In this document: one piece after another, positions 1-8,536 of the stretch
Position numbering within the stretch: position 1 is the stretch's first letter
How the letters are laid out: each line of letters opens with the position of its first letter
From: Bordetella petrii
GTDB lineage: Bacteria > Pseudomonadota > Gammaproteobacteria > Burkholderiales > Burkholderiaceae_B
Direction of reading: 5' to 3'
Length of the DNA: 64,000 nt
NCBI RefSeq assembly: GCF_000067205.1
Contig: NC_010170.1
Location: 3,348,001-3,412,000 of the forward strand
Program-made: the position numbers and the translations under genes
Notes under the pieces: generated by a model
Database searches by the model: none
What the model was told of the DNA's origin: nothing
Seen by the model: only the letters and a program-made list of their open reading frames with translations

Positions 1-454
1 CGCGCCAGGCTTGCACCAGGAAGTACTCGGGCGGCACGTCCGGCAGCACCAGCGCCGCCTCCGGCTGGAAACCGAAGCGGCTGTAGTAATGCGGCCGGCC
101 CAGCACCACGCAGCCCGCCGCGCCGCGCCCGCGCAGGCGCGCCAACCCTTCGATGACCAGCATCGAACCGATACCGCGCCCCTGGCAGTCGGGCGCCACA
201 GCGATAGGGCCAAGACCGTACCAGCCGGCCGTGGTGCCGCCTGGCCCCGCGATGCTGACCGGCGAGAAGGCCACGTGGCCCACCACCCGGCCTTGCGCTT
301 CGGCCACCAGCGACAGGGCCAGCGCGCCAGCGGCGCGCAGGGCGTCGATGACCGGGCCTTCGGTGTGCTCGCTGTAAGGCTCGTGGCGGAAAGCGTCTTG
401 GGTGACGGAGAAAATGGCGGCGACATCGGCGTCGGTTTCGGGGCGTAGCAGCAT
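1..454 (-). CDS. GNAT-family N-acetyltransferase (3' end outside window)
   Basis: The minus-strand frame is open from an ATG at 454 to the window edge, giving the first 151 residues. It reads as a GNAT acyl-CoA N-acetyltransferase of the YhbS type. The acetyl-CoA pyrophosphate loop QGRGIG is at residues 91-96, preceded by the beta-strand IAVAPDC, and the family's YYSRFGF-like segment follows. Such enzymes transfer an acetyl group from acetyl-CoA to a small molecule or protein amine in the cytoplasm; the acceptor cannot be read from the sequence. The C-terminus lies beyond position 1. Family assignment is firm, substrate unknown. Confidence 0.85.
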   Translation of the reverse strand, partial: MLLRPETDADVAAIFSVTQDAFRHEPYSEHTEGPVIDALRAAGALALSLVAEAQGRVVGHVAFSPVSIAGPGGTTAGWYGLGPIAVAPDCQGRGIGSMLVIEGLARLRGRGAAGCVVLGRPHYYSRFGFQPEAALVLPDVPPEYFLVQAWR

Positions 455-528
455 GGCATGGACCTTAGCATGACGCGGCAGTCCGTAGAATGGGCGCCTT
501 TACCCCTCTTTTACCCTACAGGCACCGC

Positions 529-792
529 ATGGAAACCGAACTCGACGGCCGTTTGCTGGCGCTGCGCCAGACCGTGGCATTGGCCCTGGCGCTGTCCACG
601 CGCAGCAACCCGCAAGCGACTGAACTGGCGCTGGATATCCTGGCCGACCTGAAGGCCCACGCCGCGCCGGCGCCCGCCGACAGCCCGTTCGAAACGCCGC
701 CCTGGGCCAGCGGCGCGCAATCGGAGCTGGACGACATTGCCCGGCTGGTGCGCGTATTCACCCAGCAGCCCGGCGACGATTCAGGCCAGTAG
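529..792 (+). CDS. small conserved-looking hypothetical protein, 87 aa
   Basis: An 87-residue protein starting METELDGR. The frame is also open to an ATG at 490, but the segment between them looks like leader sequence. The N-terminal half is a leucine/alanine-rich amphipathic helix region, the middle is proline/alanine-rich, and the end is an acidic helix followed by QQPGDDSGQ. There is no signal peptide, membrane segment or recognisable motif. It is divergent from the GNAT gene and its last 12 nt overlap the end of the convergent GlxA-like gene. I do not recognise the family. Codon usage matches the neighbours, which supports it being real. Confidence 0.5.
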   Translation: METELDGRLLALRQTVALALALSTRSNPQATELALDILADLKAHAAPAPADSPFETPPWASGAQSELDDIARLVRVFTQQPGDDSGQ

Positions 793-1746
793 CGCTTCGC
801 GCGCCGCGCGGCGCAGGGCCTGCGGCGGCTGCCCGTAGCGCCGCACGAACGCTCGACGCATGCGCTCGGCATCGGCGAAGCCGGTGACGCGGGCTATGGC
901 GTCGATGCTCATGCCGCCGGCCTCGACGTGCGCGCGCGCCGCTTCGGCGCGGATGCGCTCGACCGCCTTGGCCGGCGTCTGGCCGGTCTCGGCCTTGAAA
1001 CTGCGAATGAACTGGCGCGGGCTCAGGCAGGCCGCCGTGGCGAGCTCTTCAATACTGAGCGGCGCGGTAAGGTGCTGCCTGATGTAGCCCAGCACCCGGC
1101 GCATGCGCTCGCTTTGAGGCGCCAGGTCTTGCAGCGCCGAAAACTGCGATTGCCCGCCCGCGCGCCGGTGGTACACCACCATATCGCGCGCGACCTGGCG
1201 CGCGACGTCGGCGCCCAGGTCCTCTTCCACCATGGCCAGGGCCAGGTCGATGCCGGCGGTAATACCGGCCGACGTCCATACGTGTTCATCGCGCAGATAG
1301 ATTCTGTCGCTGTCGACCTTGATATCCGGGTAGCGGCGCTGCAGCTCGGCCGCATGGCGCCAATGGGTGGTGGCGCGGCGGCCGTCCAGCAGCCCCGCCG
1401 CGGCCAGCACGAATGCGCCGGTGCACACGCTGGCCAGGCGCGCGCGACGCGCCTGCGCGTCCATGAGAAATGCGCGCGCGCCCGGCGTGGCGCCGGTCTG
1501 GCGCGGGCCTGTGCCGCCCGGCACCAGCACAATGTCGGGGCGCACATCGCGCCACGGGCGGGTAAGCACCTCGACGCCGGCCGAGCTGGCCACCCGCCCG
1601 CCGCGCGCCGACACCAGCAGCGGCGCATACGCCGGGCCGCGCGGCCCGGCCGCCACTTCGGCGGCAACCTGGAACACTGACAGCGGGCCGGCCATGTCAA
1701 GCAGCTGGAAGCCGGGGGTCATCACGAAAGCGATCTGGATAGGCAT
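781..1746 (-). CDS. GlxA-family AraC-type transcriptional regulator
   Basis: 321 residues from ATG 1746. Residues 1-190 form a DJ-1/PfpI (class I glutamine amidotransferase-like) domain with the nucleophile-elbow cysteine C108 in ASVCTGAF. Residues about 215-315 carry the double helix-turn-helix of AraC regulators (LSIEELATAACLSPRQFIRSFK, then the second helix pair near MSIDAIARVTGF). GlxA-type proteins are cytoplasmic activators that sense small metabolites, often amines or amino-acid derivatives. An upstream ATG at 1776 would add ten residues with no better ribosome site. It faces the MFS gene at 1829 across about 80 bp and may regulate it; that link is inference. Confidence 0.88.
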   Translation of the reverse strand: MPIQIAFVMTPGFQLLDMAGPLSVFQVAAEVAAGPRGPAYAPLLVSARGGRVASSAGVEVLTRPWRDVRPDIVLVPGGTGPRQTGATPGARAFLMDAQARRARLASVCTGAFVLAAAGLLDGRRATTHWRHAAELQRRYPDIKVDSDRIYLRDEHVWTSAGITAGIDLALAMVEEDLGADVARQVARDMVVYHRRAGGQSQFSALQDLAPQSERMRRVLGYIRQHLTAPLSIEELATAACLSPRQFIRSFKAETGQTPAKAVERIRAEAARAHVEAGGMSIDAIARVTGFADAERMRRAFVRRYGQPPQALRRAAREALLA

Positions 1747-1828
1747 GGCAATTTTCAAGGGAAATACGTCATTCATGCCATAGCATCGTTCGCTACAGTG
1801 AGGCCTGTCAACCTCTGCACCTGTTTCC

Positions 1829-3067
1829 ATGACTGCTCTTGCCCGCCTGCATGCCGGCCGCCGCAACGCCCGTGTCCTGGCCATCTGCCAGGGCCTGTAC
1901 ATTGCCGCCATCTCCATTGACCTGACCCTGACCGCGCTGACCGGCCACATGCTGGCGCCGGACAAGGCGCTGGCCACGCTGCCGTTTGCCCTGATCACCG
2001 TGGCCGGCGCGGCCGTGACCTGGTTTGCCTCGCTGCTGATGCAGCGCATCGGACGGCGCGCCGGCTTCGCGCTGGGCGGCCTGGCGGGCACCGCGGGCGG
2101 CCTGCTGTCGGTGTGGGCGGTTTTCCATGCCGATTTCTGGCTGTTCTGCGCCGGCACCGCGCTGGTGGGCGTGTTCCAGGCCTTTGCCCAGTATTACCGC
2201 CTGGCCGCGGCCGACGCCGTAGAGGCAGCGGCCAAGGCGCGGGCAATCGCCGTGGTGATGGCCGGCGGCGTCATCGCCGCCGTGGCCGGCCCCGCGCTGG
2301 CGGCCTGGAGCCGTGACCTGTTCCCGCTTGCCACCTTCGCCGGCGCCTACCTGATGGTGGCCTTGCTGGGCGCGGCCACCGTCGCGCTGCTGCTGGCGGC
2401 CTACCGCGACCTGCCCGACGTGCCGGCCGACCCCGCCAGCCCGCGGGAAGCATCCGCGCCGGCCCGGCCCTTGCGCGTCGTGGCGCGCCAGCCCATTTTC
2501 GTGGCGGCGCTGGCCAACAACGTGGTCGGGTCGGTATCGATGATGTTCGTGATGACCGCCGCGCCGCTGGCGGCGGTTGCCTGCCACCACAGCATCGACG
2601 ACGGCGCCAACATCATGCAGTGGCACCTGATCGGCATGTACGGCCCCGCATTCTTCGCCGGCGCACTGGTCAAGCGCTGGGGCCTGCCCACCATGCTGGG
2701 CCTGGGCATGGCCATCAACGTCGCCTCGGCAGGGGTGGCCATCGCCTCGACCAGCCTGCCCGCGTTCTACGCCGCGCTGTTCTTCCTGGGCGTGGGTTGG
2801 AACTTCATGTTCGTGGGCGGCACCACCCTGCTGGCCCAATCGTACCGGCCCGCCGAACGCGGCCGGGCGCAGGGCGCCGCCGAGATGCTGCGCTACGCCG
2901 CCACCGCGCTGGCCACACTGGCCGCCGGCCCCGCGCTGGACCGGTACGGCTGGCAGGCGGTCAACACCGCCATGCTGCCGGTGGTGGGCCTGGCCGCCCT
3001 GATGACGGCCTGGTGGGTGCGCAGCGAACGGCGCGGGCGCGGCAACCCGGCGCGCGCCGCGGCATGA
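1829..3067 (+). CDS. MFS transporter
   Basis: A 412-residue polytopic membrane protein with about 12 hydrophobic helices and the loop 2-3 motif region (LLMQRIGRRAGF) of the major facilitator superfamily. A central hydrophilic linker near residues 190-215 is rich in Pro, Ala and Arg. The C-terminus is short and basic. It would move a small solute across the inner membrane using the proton gradient; the substrate and direction are not readable. It is divergent from the GlxA-like regulator, a common layout for a regulated exporter. Confidence 0.85.
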   Translation: MTALARLHAGRRNARVLAICQGLYIAAISIDLTLTALTGHMLAPDKALATLPFALITVAGAAVTWFASLLMQRIGRRAGFALGGLAGTAGGLLSVWAVFHADFWLFCAGTALVGVFQAFAQYYRLAAADAVEAAAKARAIAVVMAGGVIAAVAGPALAAWSRDLFPLATFAGAYLMVALLGAATVALLLAAYRDLPDVPADPASPREASAPARPLRVVARQPIFVAALANNVVGSVSMMFVMTAAPLAAVACHHSIDDGANIMQWHLIGMYGPAFFAGALVKRWGLPTMLGLGMAINVASAGVAIASTSLPAFYAALFFLGVGWNFMFVGGTTLLAQSYRPAERGRAQGAAEMLRYAATALATLAAGPALDRYGWQAVNTAMLPVVGLAALMTAWWVRSERRGRGNPARAAA

Positions 3068-3207
3068 CACGCTGGCCGTGGGCGCCGCGGGCCTTGAAGG
3101 CGTGCTGCCCGCGCCGCGCCCTGCGCCAACCGCACAGGTAAGGCTCGCGTCGCCCGGCAGCAATGCGGCTTATTGCGCTGCAATCTGTCGTTTAGAATTG
3201 CAACATC

Positions 3208-3609
3208 ATGCGTTTCTCCGCTCGCGCCCTCTCGCCGATACGCTGCCGCGCCGCCATCTGGGTGGCGCTGTGCGTATTCGCGCTGAAAGCGCTGGTGCCG
3301 CAGGGCTTCATGCCCAGCACCGACCCGGGCGCCACCCTGATCCAGTTGTGTTCGGCGGCGGGCCCCATCTGGGTGGAAGGCCCCCACAAGACCGGCCACC
3401 ATCAAGACGCCCAGCACGCTGAGCAATCCGCCGTCTGCCCGGTGGGCGCGGCGCTGGCCGCGCTGCCGCTGCTGGCGGCGCCGGCCGCGGTCGTGCCGGT
3501 GGCCACCATCACCCTGCGCATCGCCGCGCGCGCTCCGCCCGCGCCGGCCGTCCGCACCCCGCCTGGCGCCCCGCTCGGGGCGCGCGCCCCACCCCTCCTG
3601 CTCGGTTAG
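3208..3609 (+). CDS. DUF2946-like protein
   Basis: 133 residues with one N-terminal membrane segment (about residues 16-30), then the PQGFMP motif, a LIQLCSAAGP segment, a His-rich stretch (GPHKTGHHQDAQHAEQS) and VCPVGAA. This is the pattern of DUF2946 proteins, short envelope proteins with conserved Cys/His that are repeatedly found next to TonB receptors and PepSY proteins. The clustered His and Cys suggest metal contact, which is inference. It lies 55 bp upstream of the TonB receptor gene on the same strand, probably as the first gene of a three-gene operon. Confidence 0.7.
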   Translation: MRFSARALSPIRCRAAIWVALCVFALKALVPQGFMPSTDPGATLIQLCSAAGPIWVEGPHKTGHHQDAQHAEQSAVCPVGAALAALPLLAAPAAVVPVATITLRIAARAPPAPAVRTPPGAPLGARAPPLLLG

Positions 3610-3664
3610 CGACTGCCATCCCGTCGCCCATGGCGACGGCCATGCCTTTCTACCGAGAGATTCC

Positions 3665-5818
3665 ATGCCTACCCTTTCCGCCAGGACATCCGTCCTGTCG
3701 CGGCGCACGGCCGTTTCCACGGCGCTGGCCCTGTTGCTGGCGCCCGCGGCCGCGCGCGCACAAAACACCGGCAGCCCGCCCGTGGCCACCCTGCCCGCCG
3801 TCTCTGTTTCCGGCGACACGCCGCCCTCGAGCCTGCTCGACACCGCGGCCACCGGCTCGTTTCTGCGCCTGACGCCATTCGAAACGCCCGCCAGCCTCGA
3901 CATCATCACCAATGAACAACTGCGCGAACGCGGCGACGTAAGCGTCATGGACGCCATCACGCAGGCGCCGGGCATCAGCGCTTTCCGCCATCCCGGCAAC
4001 GGCGGCTCGTCGCTGTCGTCGCGCGGCTTTACCGATTCGAACTCAGTGGCCATTCTGTACGACGGCCTGCGTCAATACGGCGGCCTGGGCCAGACATTCG
4101 TGTACGACCCCTGGGCGGTGGACCGCATCGAAGTGCTGCGCGGACCCGCCTCGGTACTGTATGGCGAAGGCGCCATCGGCGGCGTGGTCAACGTGATTCC
4201 CAAGAAGCCCACGCGCGGCCCCATCGAAAACGAGATCCAGGCCACCGTGGGCACGCACGACACCCAGCGCCTGGGCTTCGGCAGCGGCGGCGCGCTGGAC
4301 GACCGCTGGTCGTACCGGCTGGACGTCAGCGGCAACCGCAGCAACGCCGACATGAGCCTGGGCGACTCGCAAAACGCCGCCGTCACGGCCGCGCTGCGGC
4401 TGGACGTGTCGCCTGAACTGAACTTCACGCTGACGCAGGCCTATGCCTGGCAAGAGCCTGCCCGCTACTTCGGCACCCCGCTGATCGACGGCGAAATCGA
4501 TTATTCGCTGCGGCACAAGAACTACAACGTGGCCGACAGCAAGATCATCTATCGCGACAGCCGCAGCGAACTGCAGGCCGAATGGACGCCGAACGCGGCC
4601 ACGACCGTGCGCGGCCGCGTGTACTACATAGGCAGCGACCGCGACTACCGCAACGTCGAGAACTACATCTGGCAGCCCGCCAGCGGCCTGATCGAGCGCA
4701 GCGCGTACACCGCCATCCAGCACGACCAGTCACAGGTGGGCGCGCGCACCGACGCGGCGTTCGACGGCCACCTGTTCGGCCTGCGCAACCAGGTGTCGGT
4801 GGGAGCCGAAGTGAACCGCAGCAAGCTCAAGCACACCAACAACTCGCCGTATGGCGGCGTCTCGCTGGTGGATCCGTACGATTTCGGCCACGGCGAATTC
4901 ATCAACGAAGCCGGCACCACGCCGCGCTACCGCAACACCGCCGACCAGTACGCCCTGTTCGCCGAAGACCGCCTGTCGCTGACAGAGCGTTGGTCGGTGC
5001 TGGGCGGCGTGCGCTACGACCACATCGACCTCGAGCGCGAAGACCTGGTGGCCGGCACCACGGCGTACCGGCGCACCTACACCAACGTGGGCTGGCGCAT
5101 CGGCACGGTGTACGACCTGCTGCCCACGCTGGCGGTGTACGGCCAGTATTCGCAGGCCGCCGATCCGGTCGGCAGCCTGCTGCTGCTGTCGCCGGCCAAC
5201 AAAGACTTCGACCTGTCGCAGGGCCGCCAGGTCGAGGTGGGCATCAAGCAGACCTTCTGGGGCGACAAGGGCGAATGGACCCTGGCGGCTTATCACATCC
5301 GCAAGAAGAACCTGGTCACGCGCGACCCCGACGATCCGTCGCTGCGCGAGCAGGTGGGCAGCCAATCCAGCCGCGGCTTGGAACTGACTGTGGGCGTGGA
5401 GCTGGCGCGCGACTGGCGGGTGGATTTCAACGGCGCCATCCTGGATGCCCGCTACGACGACTACACCGACAGCTCGGGCGGCGCCGCCGTATCGCGGCGC
5501 GGCAACGTGCCGCCCGACGTGCCCGAACGCCTGGCCAACCTGTGGATCAGCTGGAAATTCGCGCCGCGCTGGACCGCCAGCGCCGGCCTGCGCTACGTGG
5601 GCAAGCGCTATGCGGACAGCGCCAACGAACTGGAAATGGCGGCTTACACCACCACCAACCTGGCCCTGCAATGGGAAGCCCGGCCCGACTTGAGCCTGGC
5701 GCTGCGCGCCTACAACGTGTTCGACAAGCAGTACGCCGAAACCGCCTACTACAACCAGACGCAATGGCTGCTGGGCGCGGGGCGTCGCGTCGAGCTGTCG
5801 GCCAACTACCGGTTCTGA
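3665..5818 (+). CDS. TonB-dependent outer-membrane receptor
   Basis: 717 residues. A signal peptide is cleaved near ARA-Q (residue 32), a TonB-box-like segment LPAVSVSGD follows at 43-51, the plug domain spans about 70-190 (DAITQAPGIS, VEVLRGPASVLYG-type motif at RIEVLRGPASVLYGEGAIG), and the rest is a beta-barrel ending in the aromatic terminus NYRF. It would import a metal chelate across the outer membrane with energy from TonB-ExbB-ExbD. Siderophore-type receptors and copper receptors look alike at this level. The neighbours (DUF2946 upstream, PepSY protein 27 bp downstream) fit iron or copper uptake. No Fur box was seen directly upstream. Confidence 0.9.
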   Translation: MPTLSARTSVLSRRTAVSTALALLLAPAAARAQNTGSPPVATLPAVSVSGDTPPSSLLDTAATGSFLRLTPFETPASLDIITNEQLRERGDVSVMDAITQAPGISAFRHPGNGGSSLSSRGFTDSNSVAILYDGLRQYGGLGQTFVYDPWAVDRIEVLRGPASVLYGEGAIGGVVNVIPKKPTRGPIENEIQATVGTHDTQRLGFGSGGALDDRWSYRLDVSGNRSNADMSLGDSQNAAVTAALRLDVSPELNFTLTQAYAWQEPARYFGTPLIDGEIDYSLRHKNYNVADSKIIYRDSRSELQAEWTPNAATTVRGRVYYIGSDRDYRNVENYIWQPASGLIERSAYTAIQHDQSQVGARTDAAFDGHLFGLRNQVSVGAEVNRSKLKHTNNSPYGGVSLVDPYDFGHGEFINEAGTTPRYRNTADQYALFAEDRLSLTERWSVLGGVRYDHIDLEREDLVAGTTAYRRTYTNVGWRIGTVYDLLPTLAVYGQYSQAADPVGSLLLLSPANKDFDLSQGRQVEVGIKQTFWGDKGEWTLAAYHIRKKNLVTRDPDDPSLREQVGSQSSRGLELTVGVELARDWRVDFNGAILDARYDDYTDSSGGAAVSRRGNVPPDVPERLANLWISWKFAPRWTASAGLRYVGKRYADSANELEMAAYTTTNLALQWEARPDLSLALRAYNVFDKQYAETAYYNQTQWLLGAGRRVELSANYRF

Positions 5819-5845
5819 CGGCCGGCTTGCAACCATCGAGACACC

Positions 5846-7222
5846 ATGAGCCAAGACAACACTTCCGAACCCGACATCGCGCGCCGCGCCGACGTGTACC
5901 GCGCCGTGTGGCGGTGGCACTTCTATGCCGGCCTGCTGGTATTGCCTTTCATGATCCTGCTGGCCGTCACCGGCGGCCTGTATCTGTTCCACAATGAAAT
6001 CGAGAATGCGTGGTACCGCGACCTGCGCCACGTAGAGCCCGTCGCCGCACCCGCCCTGGCGCCCTCGGCGCTGGCCGGCGCCGCGCTGCGCGCCCATCCG
6101 GGCACGCTGGCAAAATACCTGCCGCCCGCCGCGCCCGACGCCGCCGCGCAAGTGGTGATCAAGCCGCCCGGCGGCGACAGCCTGAGCGTGTACGTCAACC
6201 CGTACAGCGGCCAGGTGCTGGGCGCGCTGCCCGAGCGCGGCACGCTGATGTGGACGATCCGGCGCCTGCACAGCCTGGACTACTTCGGACCCATCGCCAA
6301 CGGCGCCATCGAAATCGCCGCCGGCTGGTCCATCCTGCTGGTGCTCACCGGCATTTACCTGTGGTGGCCGCGCGGGCGCAAACAAGGCGTGGTCAGCGTG
6401 CGCGGCACGCCGCGCAAGCGCGTATTCTGGCGCGACATCCATGCCGTGACCGGCGCCGCCGTGGGGCTGTTCATCCTGTTCCTGGCCGTGACCGGCATGC
6501 CCTGGTCGGTCGTCTGGGGCGCCAAGGTCAACCAATGGGCCAATGGCAGCAACTTCGGCTACCCGCCCGGCGTGCGGGTGGCACTGCCGATGTCGGACGA
6601 GCACCTGGGCCACACGGGCCCCACCACCTGGTCGCTGGAGCAGGCGCGCATGCCCGAATCCGCGTATGCGCATGCCATGGGCCAGCCGAGCCAGCCCATC
6701 GGGCTGGACGCGGCCGTGGCCGCCTTCGATCGCCTGGGCCTGGCGCCGGGCTACGCCATCAACGTCCCGCATGGCGCGGCCGGCGTCTACACCGGATCGG
6801 TATACCCGTCCGACCTGGCGCGCCAGCGCGTGGTGCACCTGGACCAGTACAGCGGCAAGCCGCTGCTCGACATGAGCTACGCCGATTACGGCCCGCTCGG
6901 CAAGACGCTGGAGTGGGGCATCAACGTGCACATGGGACAGGAATTCGGGCTGGCCAACCAGTTGATACTGCTGGCCGCCTGCCTGGGCATCGTGCTGCTC
7001 AGCGTGGCCGGCGGCGTCATGTGGTGGAAGCGGCGGCCCGCCGGCGGACTGGGTATCCCGCCCATGCCGGCGGCGCGCGGCGCGCTGCGCGGCGTGCTCG
7101 CCTTGATGATCGTGGGCGGCATCATCTTCCCGTTGGTGGGTGCGTCGCTGCTGGTCATGCTGCTGCTCGACCAGCTGGCGCTGCGCTGGACGCGCGTTGA
7201 CACTGCCCCGGGCCGCGTGTAA
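5846..7222 (+). CDS. PepSY-associated transmembrane protein (putative ferric-chelate/haem-type reductase)
   Basis: 458 residues with four or five membrane helices: about 27-47, 155-175, 195-220, 365-390 and 415-440. Between them lie PepSY-like periplasmic regions (VIKPPGGDSLSVYVNPYSGQ; VVHLDQYSGKPL). Conserved histidines sit at helix borders (RWHFYAG, RRLHSLDYFG, RDIHAVTG, INVHMGQEFG), the pattern of PepSY-TM proteins thought to be haem-bearing inner-membrane reductases for ferric siderophores. It is 27 bp downstream of the TonB receptor, so the two probably act in one uptake route: receptor brings in the chelate, this protein releases the metal. The reductase role is inference. Confidence 0.85.
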   Translation: MSQDNTSEPDIARRADVYRAVWRWHFYAGLLVLPFMILLAVTGGLYLFHNEIENAWYRDLRHVEPVAAPALAPSALAGAALRAHPGTLAKYLPPAAPDAAAQVVIKPPGGDSLSVYVNPYSGQVLGALPERGTLMWTIRRLHSLDYFGPIANGAIEIAAGWSILLVLTGIYLWWPRGRKQGVVSVRGTPRKRVFWRDIHAVTGAAVGLFILFLAVTGMPWSVVWGAKVNQWANGSNFGYPPGVRVALPMSDEHLGHTGPTTWSLEQARMPESAYAHAMGQPSQPIGLDAAVAAFDRLGLAPGYAINVPHGAAGVYTGSVYPSDLARQRVVHLDQYSGKPLLDMSYADYGPLGKTLEWGINVHMGQEFGLANQLILLAACLGIVLLSVAGGVMWWKRRPAGGLGIPPMPAARGALRGVLALMIVGGIIFPLVGASLLVMLLLDQLALRWTRVDTAPGRV

Positions 7223-7499
7223 TTTCTATACCCATCATGCCACGACGCGCACCGCAACCTTCCCGCCACCATGCCCCGGCTCTCGCCGGCACGGCGCGCG
7301 CGTCGCGTCTCATCGCCACCCCCGTCGCCCCGCCGCCGGGCGTCGTCGCGGGCCGGGCGGCCCCGCCGCCGCCCTCCGCCGCCGTCCTGGGCTGATCCCA
7401 GCCCTTCCCTGGCGGTTCCAGCACTTTCCCAACCGGGTCCTCCGGCGCTCTGCGCGCCGGCCGCTGGAGCCTGTGCGTTTCCCTGACGGGTGAAATCCG
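7223..7499. other. 277-bp intergenic stretch, no firm feature
   Basis: The stretch between the PepSY gene and the EamA gene is extremely C/G-rich with long runs of CCG/GCC. A short inverted repeat, CTGGGCTGATCCCAG, could be a terminator-like hairpin for the upstream operon, and a second one (CCGGCG...CGCCGG) is near 7442-7460. Neither is followed by a T-run. No coding frame here has convincing composition, and no riboswitch consensus I know fits. Confidence 0.4.
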
Positions 7500-8366
7500 A
7501 TGAATCAAGCAAGAACGGCCTATACGGCCTATGGCGCCACGGCGCTGTTCGTGCTGCTGTGGAGCAGCGGCGCGATCTTCTCGAAATGGGGGCTGGCGCA
7601 CGCCACGCCCTTTGCCTTCCTGGTGCTGCGCTTCGCGCTCGCGCTGGCGGCGCTGCTGGCGCTGGCCGGCGCGGCCCGGCAACCCTGGCTGCCGCCGCAT
7701 GGCGCGCGCGGACGCGTGGCGGCCACCGGCCTGACGATGATAGGCGGCTATTCCATCTGCTATTTCCTGGCGCTGGACCACGGCATCACGCCGGGCGTGC
7801 TGGCCACCACGCTTGGCGCCCAGCCCCTGCTGACCCTGGCGTTGCTGGAACGCCGCTACCCGCTGCCGCGCGTAATGGGGCTGGCGCTGGCGCTGGGCGG
7901 CCTGGCGCTGGTGGTGTGGGACAGCATCGGGCTGGCGCGCTATTCGGCCGCGGGCATGCTGTATGCGCTGGGCGCGTTGCTGTGCATGACGGGCGGCGCC
8001 ATCCTGCAAAAAAGCCTGCGCCAGCCGCCGCTACAGGCCCTGCCGCTGCAGTACGCCACGGCCCTGCTGCTGTGCGTGGCCTGCGTGCCGCTGCAACCCT
8101 GGCAGCTGTCTGGCGGCATGGCGCTATGGGCGCCGTTGCTATGGCTGGGCCTGGTCATTTCAGTGGGCGCCACGCTGCTGCTGTACCGGCTGATCCAGGC
8201 CGGCAACCTGGTCAACGTCACCAGTCTGTTCTACCTGGTGCCAGGCGTGACCGCGCTGCTGGACTACCTGCTGCTGGGCAACCGCCTGGCCCCGCTCAGC
8301 CTGGCGGGCATGGCGGCCATCCTGGCCGGCCTGGCGCTGGTGTTCCGCGCCGCGCCGCGCGCCTAG
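7500..8366 (+). CDS. EamA/DMT-superfamily transporter
   Basis: 288 residues forming ten hydrophobic helices in two repeated five-helix EamA units, with the typical N-terminal FVLLWSSGAIFSKWGL and the second-repeat pattern SLFYLVPGVTALLDYLLLGN. Drug/metabolite-superfamily members of this kind usually export amino acids or related metabolites from the cytoplasm. The start MNQARTAYTAYG is preceded by the weak site GACGGGTGAAATCCG. It stands alone between the PepSY operon and the porin. Substrate unknown. Confidence 0.88.
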   Translation: MNQARTAYTAYGATALFVLLWSSGAIFSKWGLAHATPFAFLVLRFALALAALLALAGAARQPWLPPHGARGRVAATGLTMIGGYSICYFLALDHGITPGVLATTLGAQPLLTLALLERRYPLPRVMGLALALGGLALVVWDSIGLARYSAAGMLYALGALLCMTGGAILQKSLRQPPLQALPLQYATALLLCVACVPLQPWQLSGGMALWAPLLWLGLVISVGATLLLYRLIQAGNLVNVTSLFYLVPGVTALLDYLLLGNRLAPLSLAGMAAILAGLALVFRAAPRA

Positions 8367-8465
8367 CCCCTCGCGCTACGAAGGTGAAAAACGCGTCCGA
8401 CCGCAGCAACGGGCCGCTTTCAGCGATTCGTACGCCGCATTGCGTTACCCTATTAAGCAGGCACG

Positions 8466-8497
8466 ACGCCGCAGCCCTTGCAAGGGGGCTGCGGCGT
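8466..8497 (+). terminator. strong hairpin between EamA gene and porin (terminator or porin leader structure)
   Basis: A perfect 12-bp stem: left arm ACGCCGCAGCCC at 8466-8477, right arm GGGCTGCGGCGT at 8486-8497, with loop TTGCAAGG that can pair further. It is followed by TGTGTCTTGTACC, which is only moderately T-rich. It could end EamA transcription, or, since it lies 40 nt before the porin ATG, be part of the porin mRNA leader. Confidence 0.6.
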
Positions 8498-8536
8498 TGT
8501 GTCTTGTACCCCTTCAACTCAACGGAGATCCCATCC

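Noticed and set aside
1808..3163. 451-residue minus-strand ORF opposite the MFS gene
   Set aside because: Repetitive Gly/His/Gln/Arg composition with no motif; the plus frame is a proper 12-helix transporter.
4730..6931. 733-residue minus-strand ORF opposite the TonB receptor and PepSY genes
   Set aside because: It is a shadow frame in GC-rich DNA. The plus strand has clear protein families with signal peptide and helices, whereas this one has only His/Gln/Arg/Val-rich sequence.
7490..8536. In-frame extension of the porin upstream through the EamA gene
   Set aside because: The signal peptide at 8537 and a good ribosome site fix the porin start.
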